In this document: one piece after another, positions 1 to 7,669 of the stretch | Layout: every line of letters starts with the position of its first letter | Numbering within the stretch: the first letter of the stretch is position 1 | Origin: JANQRV01 sp964533785 | Lineage (GTDB): Bacteria > Bacteroidota > Bacteroidia > Chitinophagales > Saprospiraceae | Reading direction: 5' to 3' | Length of the DNA stretch: 16,867 nt | NCBI GenBank assembly: GCA_964533785.1 | Contig: CAZHNG010000127.1 | Span: 1-16,867, forward strand | Program-made: the position numbers and the translations under genes | Notes under the pieces: model-generated | Databases searched by the model: none | The model's input: only the letters and a program-made list of their open reading frames with translations | Told to the model about the DNA's origin: nothing

Positions 1-730
1 TTGACGAGGGGGGCAGGCGAAACGGCTTGGCCGGGGAACCTGTCTCTACTCTATTACGAACACTACCACCGGAGGTATGGGCGACGACGCTGCCCGTAGC
101 ATCGTTGACACTAATGCTACCACCGCTTGTGTTGAGGTCGAGATCGCCGTTTTGTCCAGAAGCTTGAATACTACCGCCGGAAGTATTAGCGGAAGTGTTG
201 CCGGTGACGTCTGCTAGCTGAATACTGCCGCCGCTGGTCTTCAACTTTTGCTCTCCTTTTACTCCTGCTAATTGAATGCTGCCGCCGCTGGTCTTGAGCT
301 TATTGGACATTTCATTGGGAACAGTTACATTAAAAGAAAAACTGATCCGTTTCCAGGGGTTGGTGTTTATTTTTCTTTTGGTATAGATCTCAATATTGTT
401 GCCATTTTGCTCCATACGGAACTCATAGCCTTCTTTGATATTCTGTACGGAAGGATCGTCACTACTTAAAGTTCTGCCTTGTCTTTTGATGAATACTTCT
501 ACATCGACCGTGTTTTGCGACTTGCCTTCAACTGAAATGCTACCCCCGGAGGTAGTAACTTCCATATTACCGGGACCGTTAACGGTGAAGGATTTTGTCA
601 AGGTCGGGTTGCCGTTTACTGCATATTCTGCCTGGTTGAAAATCGCCCCGCCTTTGTCTCCCGCTACATAAAAGGCGAATAGACCAATGGACAAAACGAT
701 TAAAACTGCAAAGGATAACTTTTGATTCAT
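1..730 (-). CDS. DUF4097-type exported repeat protein (partial, 3' end outside window)
   Basis: The minus-strand frame opens with ATG at 730 and stays open to the window edge (about 243 codons seen). Residues 1-20 form a signal peptide or N-terminal anchor (MNQKLSFAVLIVLSIGLFAF). A beta-rich stretch follows, and then the motif TSGGSI recurs every 18 residues, with one earlier copy near residue 60. This periodicity fits the DUF4097 'putative adhesin' fold, a right-handed beta-helix-like stack; the family has no defined reaction. The protein is probably periplasmic or surface exposed. The last visible residues (VRNRVETGSPAKPFRLPPSS) leave the repeat pattern, so either the helix ends here or the frame shifts near the edge; this cannot be decided from the window. 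No Bacteroidota promoter box is evident in the 133 bp before the neighbouring gene. Family call fairly sure, function unknown. Confidence 0.8.
   Translation of the reverse strand, partial: MNQKLSFAVLIVLSIGLFAFYVAGDKGGAIFNQAEYAVNGNPTLTKSFTVNGPGNMEVTTSGGSISVEGKSQNTVDVEVFIKRQGRTLSSDDPSVQNIKEGYEFRMEQNGNNIEIYTKRKINTNPWKRISFSFNVTVPNEMSNKLKTSGGSIQLAGVKGEQKLKTSGGSIQLADVTGNTSANTSGGSIQASGQNGDLDLNTSGGSISVNDATGSVVAHTSGGSVRNRVETGSPAKPFRLPPSS
62..292 (-). repeat. 54-bp in-gene tandem repeat encoding an 18-residue TSGGS unit
   Basis: On the minus strand the Thr codon that opens TSGGS lies at 292, 238, 184, 130 and 76, an exact 54-bp spacing. This gives four full units plus a truncated fifth. The second half of each unit varies (QLAGVKGEQKLK, QLADVTGNTSAN, QASGQNGDLDLN, SVNDATGSVVAH), as expected for stacked beta-helix coils rather than a recent slippage array. 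Confidence 0.85.
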
Positions 731-863
731 TATAATGAGTTTTTAATTGATATTTTCGAGTTGCTTATTTTATTTTAAAGGTAATTTACAGAAAATCAGT
801 CTTATCCGGAATTTAATTAGATGAACTGCGACAGTTTTTAGACCTTGAGTTATCCATGAGGGG

Positions 864-1664
864 TTAAAGTTTAGAAAATCGGTTTATAATGGTATCAAAT
901 GTCGAGTGGGGTAGGAGCCACTTTGCCCAAACGGCTGCTTTTTGGAGTGGTTTGGCAACCGTATACCGTCTTTTCAACTTTTTTTGCCCGCAAATACGAA
1001 CAATTTCCTGAGCCGCCACTTTGACCGGTAAACTGTGGTAGACATCTTCATCGATAGCCTGGTACACTCTCGGGTAGCTTTCTGCGTAAACCGGATCATC
1101 CGGATCAATGTCCTGTAATCGTTTCTCGCCGATCGGGGTTTGCATGTCGCCACACCAAATACTGGTACTTTGGATAGAGAATGGTTTGAGCTCCATCCGC
1201 CAGGAATCAGATAATAGATCCAATGCAGCTTTACTCGCGCAATAGGCAGAACGATAAGGCAATCCCAAAGCTGCACCTAGAGAGCTGATATTGATCAACT
1301 TGCCGGTGCCTTGTTCGCGCATGTATGGAACCACTTGTTTACTAAGGAGTAAAGCGCCGGTTACATTTGTACGCCACAATTTTTCCAAACTATTGACCCG
1401 CTGATGTTCCAGTGGTCCTGCTAAACCTATTCCTGCATTGTTCAACAATACGTCAATACGGCCTACTTCTTTGATTACCGTTGCGATGGCCGATTGAATG
1501 GTTTCGGGGCTTTCCAGATCCATTTTGATCAGATTAAACGGCAAATCATACTTTTCCGGACTCCTGCTGGTACCGTATACCGTTGCTCCTTTTTCTAAAA
1601 AGGCCAGTGCCAGTGCTTTGCCCAAACCTGAAGAAGCACCCGATATCAATATGGTATTATTCAT
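864..1664 (-). CDS. Short-chain dehydrogenase/reductase (SDR)
   Basis: A 266-residue classical SDR, the usual length for the family, presumably a cytoplasmic NAD(P)H-dependent oxidoreductase. The Rossmann dinucleotide motif SGASSGLG is at residues 8-15, NNAG at 75-78, and a conserved Asn at about 100. The catalytic Ser is in NISS (127-128), followed by the YxxxK pair Y141 and K145 in YCASK. The substrate cannot be read from sequence; the C-terminal part (about 190-266) is the substrate-binding region and is not diagnostic. ATG at 1664 is chosen because the glycine motif starts at residue 8, as is normal. The gene diverges from the DUF2461 operon across a 132-bp gap and has no partner on its own strand. 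Intact, with no missing active-site residue. Confidence 0.93.
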   Translation of the reverse strand: MNNTILISGASSGLGKALALAFLEKGATVYGTSRSPEKYDLPFNLIKMDLESPETIQSAIATVIKEVGRIDVLLNNAGIGLAGPLEHQRVNSLEKLWRTNVTGALLLSKQVVPYMREQGTGKLINISSLGAALGLPYRSAYCASKAALDLLSDSWRMELKPFSIQSTSIWCGDMQTPIGEKRLQDIDPDDPVYAESYPRVYQAIDEDVYHSLPVKVAAQEIVRICGQKKLKRRYTVAKPLQKAAVWAKWLLPHSTFDTIINRFSKL

Positions 1665-1752
1665 GCGGTTTTTCTTTATTACACTTGGGTAATATACAAA
1701 TTATTGTCCCTCACTTAGGAGGATTTTTCCTGCAAGCAATCGGTTTTAATCA

Positions 1753-1760
1753 TACCTTTG
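1753..1760 (+). promoter_or_regulatory. Bacteroidota -7 box (TACCTTTG) of the DUF2461 operon
   Basis: An exact match to the TAnnTTTG element of Bacteroidota housekeeping promoters, 36 bp before the chosen start at 1797. No clear -33 TTG is visible. The TTG at 1758-1760 that would give a longer reading frame is the last three bases of this box, so it is unlikely to be transcribed and should not be taken as the start codon. Confidence 0.6.
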
Positions 1761-1796
1761 TACGAGGCCTTGTTTTCAACAAAAAATATCATTTCA

Positions 1797-2468
1797 ATGC
1801 AGCATATCGACTCGTCCACAATTCAATTTCTCAAAGACTTAAAAGCCAATAATAACCGGGAATGGTTTAATGAGCATAAACCGAGGTACGAGGCGGCAAA
1901 ATCCAATTTTGAACAGTTTGTTGACGCCCTTTTACTTGAAATTGCCAAATTTGACCCTAGTATTGCCCACCATAAAGCAAAGGATTGTATTTTCAGAATA
2001 TACCGCGATGTACGGTTTTCTAAGGATAAATCGCCCTATAAAACACATTTGGGGGCACATATTTCTGCTGCAGCGAAACGATCAGAGATCCATTCTCGTG
2101 CAGGTTATTATATACATCTGGAGCCTGGAGATTCTATGCTTGCCGGAGGGGCTTACATGCCTCAGGGCCCATGGTTAAAGGCTATCAGACAAGAGATTGA
2201 TTACAATGCTGATGAACTGAAGCAGATTTTAAAAGAAAAGAACTTCAAAAAGTATTTTGGCACATTGGAAGGAGAACAATTAAAAACGGCTCCCAGGGGC
2301 TATCCCAAAGATCATCCGGAGATTGAATTTTTGCGCTACAAAAGTTTTTTGGCAACGCATAAATGTTCGGATAAGGAAGTACTTGATAAAAATTTTCTCG
2401 CGCACAGTGCAAAGGTATTCAAGGCATTGTTCCCATTTGATGCTTTTTTAAATAAATCTATGGATTAA
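1797..2468 (+). CDS. DUF2461 family protein
   Basis: A 223-residue protein recognisable as DUF2461 (TIGR02453-like). The N-terminal region reads LKDLKANNNREWFNEHKPRYE, and the central conserved part has FRIYRDVRFSKDKSPYKTH, followed by GAHIS and YIHLEPGDSMLAGGAY. The family is widespread and uncharacterised, probably cytoplasmic; no signal peptide or membrane segment is present. The ATG at 1797 is preferred over the upstream in-frame TTG at 1758, because that TTG lies inside the -7 promoter box and family members begin close to this Met. It is the first gene of an apparent operon: its stop is 10 bp before the DUF1801 gene. Family assignment is firm, role unknown. Confidence 0.9.
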   Translation: MQHIDSSTIQFLKDLKANNNREWFNEHKPRYEAAKSNFEQFVDALLLEIAKFDPSIAHHKAKDCIFRIYRDVRFSKDKSPYKTHLGAHISAAAKRSEIHSRAGYYIHLEPGDSMLAGGAYMPQGPWLKAIRQEIDYNADELKQILKEKNFKKYFGTLEGEQLKTAPRGYPKDHPEIEFLRYKSFLATHKCSDKEVLDKNFLAHSAKVFKALFPFDAFLNKSMD

Positions 2469-2478
2469 TTAATAGCGC

Positions 2479-2916
2479 ATGTTTAACCCAAAACCCATAC
2501 ATCCCGATTTTCATTATTATCTGAATTTGAAAGATCAGCCATTGATCGATTTGTATCAGGATGTTCGGTCTTTTGTTTGGTCGATGTATCCGGAAGCAAA
2601 TGAGTTGATCTACCATACGCACGCATTGACTTCGGTCTACTCATTATCAAAAAGATTAAGCGATGCCTTTTGTATGATTCCCATTTATTCCAATCATTTG
2701 AATCTCGGTTTTCATAAAGGAATTTTGCTAAATGATCCTCATGGACTGCTGCAAGGTACGGGCAAGCTGATTCGCCATATTCCGGTGCAGGATCGGGCGG
2801 ACTACCGCAATGAAAAGGTGGAGGCACTGGTTAGATCCGCTATTCAATATGCACTGGATGATATGGACAAACCAAGTAAAACCTTCGGAACTATCCTATC
2901 AAAAATTAAAAAGTAG
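2479..2916 (+). CDS. DUF1801 (YdhG-like) family protein
   Basis: A 145-residue small cytoplasmic protein of the DUF1801/YdhG type. Typical features are the early helix LIDLYQDVRSFVWSMYPEANELIY (about 23-46), the central sheet ending LNLGFHKGILL (about 74-84), and the conserved DPHGLLQGTGKLIRHIPV (about 86-103). Members of this fold include the Bacillus Fra (YdhG) frataxin-like protein, but iron-binding function cannot be assumed here. The start is 10 bp after the DUF2461 stop, and the stop is 1 bp before the next ATG, so translation is probably coupled along the operon. Confidence 0.85.
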   Translation: MFNPKPIHPDFHYYLNLKDQPLIDLYQDVRSFVWSMYPEANELIYHTHALTSVYSLSKRLSDAFCMIPIYSNHLNLGFHKGILLNDPHGLLQGTGKLIRHIPVQDRADYRNEKVEALVRSAIQYALDDMDKPSKTFGTILSKIKK

Positions 2917-2917
2917 C

Positions 2918-3520
2918 ATGCAGTATAAAAAGATCGTTTCTGGAGAAACAGTAATTGAATTTCACAACAACTGGCTAGGTGAGGAAACCGTGATCGTTAA
3001 CGGTCAGATCGTTTCCAAAGAATATTCAGTATGGGGAACCAATCACTATTTTACAGTCATGGAGGATGGACATCACGCTCGCTACATTTTAACCACTAAG
3101 GTGGATGCTAATCTCCAGGTAGTATTGGATCTAAGCCGTAACGGGCTTTTAGTGGAAGAAAATATTCCGGTGAAGTACTCTTCCCAACTCGGAATTCCTA
3201 AGAACAGAACCAAGCAAGCCGCCATCACTAAGTTGAATAATTATGACCTGGAGGAAGCCATCGATGAATTCAAAAAAGCACTAAAAGAAAATCCAAAAGA
3301 TGCGGAAATTTATTTCTACCTCGCTTGTGCTTATTCGGTGTTAGAGCGCACGGATGAAGGTTTTGATGCGCTAAAGACCGCTGTTGCGAATGGACTACCC
3401 GATCAGGAAATGATCCTGAACCACGATATGCTGGCTTTTCTGAGAATGCATCCTGCTTTTGAAGCATTTTTGAACAGCGGCTTCACTAGCTACGATAAGA
3501 ATGATTTAGGGGATGTTTGA
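2918..3520 (+). CDS. Tetratricopeptide-repeat protein with an unassigned N-terminal domain
   Basis: A 201-residue protein. Residues 1 to about 90 form a beta-rich domain (ETVIEFHNNWLGEETVIVNG, then HYFTVMEDGHHARYIL) that I do not recognise; it resembles small beta-sandwich modules that contain an EYSVWGTNHYF-like core. Residues about 100-165 carry helical TPR-like repeats (YDLEEAIDEFKKALKENPKDAEIYFYLACAYSVL), followed by a C-terminal helix. No signal peptide or membrane segment is seen, so it is probably a cytoplasmic adaptor. ATG 2918 lies 1 bp after the DUF1801 stop. A longer in-frame start inside DUF1801 would add a stretch that looks like frame-shadow sequence. Last gene of the three-gene operon. 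No clear terminator follows. Confidence 0.8.
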   Translation: MQYKKIVSGETVIEFHNNWLGEETVIVNGQIVSKEYSVWGTNHYFTVMEDGHHARYILTTKVDANLQVVLDLSRNGLLVEENIPVKYSSQLGIPKNRTKQAAITKLNNYDLEEAIDEFKKALKENPKDAEIYFYLACAYSVLERTDEGFDALKTAVANGLPDQEMILNHDMLAFLRMHPAFEAFLNSGFTSYDKNDLGDV

Positions 3521-3898
3521 ATAAGTCTATCCAATAACTGGAACACTTATCAAGTAATTTGACACACTTATTGAGTTTGGCAGACTGTCAGCAATATCTC
3601 TTCTATTTTCGCAACGGATTACAAGAAAAAACAAATGCTTACCCCTCAATATTAGCTTGTTGCTTTGAGTGAAACATGTGATTACTATGTAGTGGGATCT
3701 TACTGCTCGCTTCATACCCTTGGATACGGTTGCTGCCATGCGAAGCTAATCTTGTCTTTTAGACATTAATCATTTTCTCCCTATCGGACAGTGTATTTAA
3801 GTTTACCAAAAGACTATCTATGACCAAAACAGCACAATTGCGGCTTACAGCCAGGCAATTATAATCCCATTTTTTCAACTCATTCCAAAAATGAATTT
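3521..3898. other. 378-bp intergenic region with no supported gene
   Basis: A spacer between the TPR gene and the secreted M43-like gene. A 70-codon minus-strand reading frame (3527-3739) has no recognisable motif, no promoter box and unremarkable composition, so I do not call it. I see no strong hairpin, tandem repeat or RNA gene. The promoter of the downstream gene must lie here; the best partial match to a -7 box is TAAGTTTA near 3797, which is not convincing. Confidence 0.5.
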
Positions 3899-6652
3899 AT
3901 GAAGTATTTTACTTTGATTTGTGTATGCTTGTTGATTGCTAACGCCAAAGTATTTGGCCAGGCAACAGAAGGAAACCAGCAGCAGGCCAATTTTTTCTTT
4001 GAACAATTCTTGCGGCCACAAGAAACGTTAAGTGAAAAGAAGCAGCGGTTCGCCATCGCCCCAACCTTGAAACATTCTCCCGGCATTGAAGAGCAAATTG
4101 AACGTTACCAGCAATTCAAAACAAGGAACGGATCATTCATCGCCTTGCGCAATTCAACTACCAACACCGTTTGGGTGCCGGTACAATTCCACATAGCTAA
4201 GAACACAGCCGGCTATGGTGCCATGAGCCCTTATACTTTGTCTTATTATTTCAATCAGATCAATACGATCTTAGCGGATGCAAATGTGCAATTGTATCAG
4301 TGCGGGGCGATCAATTACATCGTTGATAACAATATTTACACTCTTCCCCGGGGTAACCGTTCCATTTTAAACGTACATGATGTTGCAGGCGTAATGAACA
4401 TTTATTTTGTCGACCAATACAGTAATTATTGCGGCGAAGCAGATTATCCCGGCAATGGCGAGCGTATTATTTATGCTACTGATTGTTTTGGTTTTGATCC
4501 GGTCACGGTTTTAACACATTTAATTGGTCAATTTTTCTCGTTGTATCCGACGCATGGAACCAGTAGTACCGCTCCGGAATTAGTGGATGGGAGTAATTGC
4601 ACTACGGCCGGTGATGAAATCTGTGATACGCCGGCAGACCCCAATTTATTCACTTCCGGTTATAATTCCAGCACTTGTGAATACACAGGTACTTTACAAG
4701 ATGCCAACAATCAGTACTATCAGCCGGATGCTACCAATTACATGTCTTATGCGGCCTGGAGTTGCCGGGATCATTTTACCCCGCAGCAATTGGCCCGTTT
4801 GTACAATGGTGCGGTAGTTGACCGGGCCAACTTGACCGGTTGTAACGCGGTGGCTTCCTGTGGTAATCCGATCGATCAATTTCCCTACCAGGAGGGCTTT
4901 GAAAACGGTTGGAACGGCTGGGAGCAGACGGATATCGACTATTATGATTTTAGTATAAACAGTGGTAGTACTCCTACTCAAGGGACCGGCCCAACCACTG
5001 CTGCTGAAGGCAACAGCTATATTTATTCCGAAGCGACCAACAATTTTGGCGGTACGGCTATTCACAGTCCATGTTTCGATCTGACGAACATTGCACAGCC
5101 ATCCCTGTCTTTTCAATACCATATGTACGGACAAGACATCAATTTTCTCGGTATCCAGGTAAGTCTTGATGGTGGTTTTTGGTGGTTTGGTACCAATGCC
5201 AATAACCTGATCGATGAGATAAACGGTGATCAAGGAAATAGCTGGCAAACTCGTACAGTGGATCTTTCTGCCTATGCTAATGAACCTTCTTTCCGGTTCC
5301 GTTTCGTAGCGCTATTGAACAGCGGAGGAGACCTGCAGGATATTGCCATTGATGATATTCAAATAAGCGATGCGGCTTGTTTTGCGGTAAGTGTGGCAAG
5401 TACAAATCCCAGTTGTCACAACACCGCAGATGGTACCGCCAGTATTATCATTAACGGTTCGGCTAACAGCACTGATATTGAATGGTCAACGGGCGATATT
5501 AACGTGACAGGAATCCAAAACCTGGCGGCTGGGAATTATAGCGTAACCGTCTCAGATAATAATTGTACAGTTGTTGAAAACTTCACTATTACTGCGCCGG
5601 ATAGCCTTTACGTCCATTTACTCAGCCAGGAAGTGACAGCAAGCGGTAGTACAGACGGTGTAATTGAATCTGTTGTTTATGGAGGTTCATTTCCTTATAC
5701 TTATGCCTGGTCAGACAATAATGTTACCGATAGTTACCGTTTAGGCATTCCGTCGGGCAATTACATTGTTACGGTTACCGATGCGAATAACTGCTCGGCC
5801 TTAGCTGACGTATTCGTCGACGTAAATACAGCCTGCAGCGGCACTATAAGTAATTGGCCCTACCACCTCGATTTTGAGACTGGCACCCGTTTATTCAAAC
5901 AAAGTAGGGAAGATAATCGCAACTGGAAAAAGCGCAGTGGCCCAACGCCAACCAGTGCAACTGGCCCGAACCAGGCTGCAGAAGGTACCTACTACCGGTA
6001 TATTGAATCTTCAGGAAGGAGCGGTCATCCCAACAAAACCGCCGTATTAACGACCAAAAAATGCCTGGATTTATCGAGCTTGAATAACCCTGTGCTCACA
6101 TTCAAGTACCACATGCAAGGGACTAATACCGGCAGTTTGAGTGTCCAGGTCAATGAAAATAATGGAGGATGGAAAAGTAGTATCTGGCAAAAAACGGGAG
6201 AACAGAGTAATGTCTGGCAACAAGCATTAATTGACTTGAGCTCTTACCAAAACAGTTCATTGCGGATCCGCATCGTGGGTGTAACCGGAAACGGACCACG
6301 CAGCGATATCGCTATCGATGACCTATGGATCAAGTCGGCCAATACAAACCTTTTCATTCCTGAAAAAACAACCCTGGAAAAGGCACCGGTACAAACAGCA
6401 GAGGTATCATTCACTACTTTGATATATCCAAATCCGGTTAGCGATATTCTAAATGTTTTCTTTGAAAACAGAGGAGAGGAAACCCGGCAAATCACCATAA
6501 AAGATAGTTACGGCAGAAGGATAAAAAGTCTGCAATCTGTTGATCAATCGCTTTCAATCGATCTTTCTGAGTTGCCAATAGGTATATACTTCCTTTCCAT
6601 TCAATCAAAAAACAAACTTACTGAAACAAAGAAAATAGTCGTTTCACGATAG
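3899..6652 (+). CDS. T9SS-exported M43-like (pappalysin/cytophagalysin) protein with degenerate zinc site, MAM-like and SprB-like domains
   Basis: A 917-residue secreted protein. It has a signal peptide at 1-21 (ending KVFGQ) and an M43-like metallopeptidase region at about 50-320. MAM/lectin-like beta-sandwich domains lie at about 328-493 and 654-811, with two SprB-type repeats between them (about 493-568 and 570-642). The T9SS C-terminal sorting domain is at about 840-917 (YPNPVSDIL..., GIYFLSI, ending KKIVVSR). The expected zinc motif HExxHxxGxxH reads HLIGQFFSLYP (207-217): the catalytic Glu is Leu, the second His is Gln, the Gly is Ser and the third His is Pro. The downstream family landmarks survive (CDTPADPN at 242-249, Met-turn MSYAAWSCRDHFTPQQ from 282). 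So the fold is probably kept and hydrolysis probably lost. No frameshift is present. It stands alone as a transcript, ending at a palindrome. Likely an adhesive or binding cell-surface protein. Confidence 0.9.
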   Translation: MKYFTLICVCLLIANAKVFGQATEGNQQQANFFFEQFLRPQETLSEKKQRFAIAPTLKHSPGIEEQIERYQQFKTRNGSFIALRNSTTNTVWVPVQFHIAKNTAGYGAMSPYTLSYYFNQINTILADANVQLYQCGAINYIVDNNIYTLPRGNRSILNVHDVAGVMNIYFVDQYSNYCGEADYPGNGERIIYATDCFGFDPVTVLTHLIGQFFSLYPTHGTSSTAPELVDGSNCTTAGDEICDTPADPNLFTSGYNSSTCEYTGTLQDANNQYYQPDATNYMSYAAWSCRDHFTPQQLARLYNGAVVDRANLTGCNAVASCGNPIDQFPYQEGFENGWNGWEQTDIDYYDFSINSGSTPTQGTGPTTAAEGNSYIYSEATNNFGGTAIHSPCFDLTNIAQPSLSFQYHMYGQDINFLGIQVSLDGGFWWFGTNANNLIDEINGDQGNSWQTRTVDLSAYANEPSFRFRFVALLNSGGDLQDIAIDDIQISDAACFAVSVASTNPSCHNTADGTASIIINGSANSTDIEWSTGDINVTGIQNLAAGNYSVTVSDNNCTVVENFTITAPDSLYVHLLSQEVTASGSTDGVIESVVYGGSFPYTYAWSDNNVTDSYRLGIPSGNYIVTVTDANNCSALADVFVDVNTACSGTISNWPYHLDFETGTRLFKQSREDNRNWKKRSGPTPTSATGPNQAAEGTYYRYIESSGRSGHPNKTAVLTTKKCLDLSSLNNPVLTFKYHMQGTNTGSLSVQVNENNGGWKSSIWQKTGEQSNVWQQALIDLSSYQNSSLRIRIVGVTGNGPRSDIAIDDLWIKSANTNLFIPEKTTLEKAPVQTAEVSFTTLIYPNPVSDILNVFFENRGEETRQITIKDSYGRRIKSLQSVDQSLSIDLSELPIGIYFLSIQSKNKLTETKKIVVSR

Positions 6653-6666
6653 GTAGGTATTTGAAT

Positions 6667-6697
6667 TTTAGTCCTGACGATAAATGTCAGGACTAAA
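6667..6697. terminator. Bidirectional terminator-like palindrome between convergent genes
   Basis: Perfect 12-bp arms TTTAGTCCTGAC (6667-6678) and GTCAGGACTAAA (6686-6697) enclose a 7-nt loop. The hairpin starts 15 bp after the stop of the 917-residue gene and overlaps the TAG stop of the convergent ABC ATPase gene (6693-6695), so it can serve both strands. A/T pairs at the stem foot supply only a short U-run in either direction. Confidence 0.75.
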
Positions 6698-7385
6698 TCA
6701 AAGCACGATAATCCTCTTCAGCAACCAAAGTTCTGTCCTTGCAGCGGATAACCCGTGCGGGAAACTCTTCAATGACCCGGTAATCATGAGTGGCAAACAG
6801 AACGGCGGTATTATTATGGAGTGCCAGTTGACGCATAAGGCTTAGAATTTCATAGGAAGTTTCCGGATCGAGGTTGCCGGTAGGTTCATCGGCAATGATC
6901 AAGGAAGGTTTATTCAGTAAGGCTCTGGCGATGGCTACTCTTTGTTGTTCCCCACCGGATAACTGGTGGGGTTGCTTTTTGTTGGTGCCCTGAAGGTCTA
7001 CTTCCTGAAGTACTTCATCAATCCGGGCGCGTATTTTTTTAGGAGAAAACCAATCCGTAGCTTTTAACACAAACTTCAGGTTTGCTTCTACGCTCCGGTC
7101 TTCCAGAAGGTTCAGGTTTTGAAAAACAATACCCAGTTCGCGACGTAAAGCGGGGAGTTGTTTTCGCTTCAGTTTCTTCAAATCAAAACCGGCAACTACT
7201 CCTTTCCCTCTCTTCAAAGGCAAGGCACCGTAGAGCGTTTTTAAAAGGCTGGATTTTCCGCTTCCGGTCCGGCCGATCAGATAAGTAAACTCACCTTTAT
7301 AAAGTTTGAGGTTGATCTTTTCCAGTACCAATTGCTTGCCTTGGTATATGGAAGCGTCTTTGAGGTCGACAATTACATTGCTCAC
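6693..7385 (-). CDS. ftsE: FtsE-like ABC transporter ATP-binding protein
   Basis: A 230-residue ABC ATPase with the full motif set: Walker A GRTGSGKS (38-45), Q-loop Gln in FQN (about 89), signature LSGGEQQR (142-149), Walker B LIIADEP (about 162-168) followed by TGNLDP, and the switch His in THD. This layout is that of the FtsE/LolD/MacB group. The FtsE call rests on overall resemblance to Bacteroidota FtsE, which works with FtsX at the inner membrane to control cell-wall hydrolysis at the division site. No ftsX lies beside it, which is not unusual in this phylum. LolD or MacB-type ATPase is the alternative. ATG at 7385 gives the normal N-terminus. Its 3' end shares a palindrome with the convergent gene. 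Confidence 0.82.
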   Translation of the reverse strand: MSNVIVDLKDASIYQGKQLVLEKINLKLYKGEFTYLIGRTGSGKSSLLKTLYGALPLKRGKGVVAGFDLKKLKRKQLPALRRELGIVFQNLNLLEDRSVEANLKFVLKATDWFSPKKIRARIDEVLQEVDLQGTNKKQPHQLSGGEQQRVAIARALLNKPSLIIADEPTGNLDPETSYEILSLMRQLALHNNTAVLFATHDYRVIEEFPARVIRCKDRTLVAEEDYRALI

Positions 7386-7470
7386 TATTCAGGATTTTGT
7401 GAGGGAAAGTACGGTATTTTGCGGACATTAACAAATTGTTGTAATTTGAAGGCTATTAAAATTTACTGCT

Positions 7471-7629
7471 ATGCTCAAGATTGCTATTGTACAACAACGA
7501 CCTGCTTATAATCAGCTCAATGAAAGTATTGAAAAGGCAAAAGTTGCTGTAAAAGAAGCCGCTCGGAAAGGGGCCCAATTGATTAAGAAGGATGTTTTTA
7601 GCTTTCAGGTGAATAGAGAAAGGAAATAA
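7471..7629 (+). pseudogene. 5' stump of a carbon-nitrogen hydrolase (nitrilase superfamily) gene
   Basis: A short 52-codon frame begins MLKIAIVQQRPAYNQLNESI and continues to EAARKGAQLI. This is the classic first strand and helix of nitrilase/omega-amidase proteins, normally followed by a (V/F)xPE motif carrying the catalytic Glu. Here the similarity stops after GAQLI (about residue 38), and 14 unrelated codons (KKDVFSFQVNRERK) run to a stop. The catalytic Glu, Lys and Cys are all absent, so no enzyme can be made. I see no remaining 3' part on either strand up to the next gene, so the rest was deleted, not merely frameshifted. A 7-nt TAATTTG sequence at about 7443 may be a relic of its promoter. 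Confidence 0.65.
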
Positions 7630-7669
7630 TAACTTTTAGCCCCGGAGTTTCAGTCTGCCCTCCAGTGTC

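Noticed and set aside
3527..3739. 70-codon minus-strand frame in the gap after the TPR gene
   Set aside because: No motif, no promoter box and no neighbour logic; length is within chance expectation.
4694..5248. 184-codon antisense frame inside the M43-like gene
   Set aside because: It overlaps a gene with clear domains on the other strand and has no recognisable motif; a shadow frame.
6693..7385. An ftsEX operon
   Set aside because: No ftsX-like permease gene lies on either side, so only the ATPase is called.
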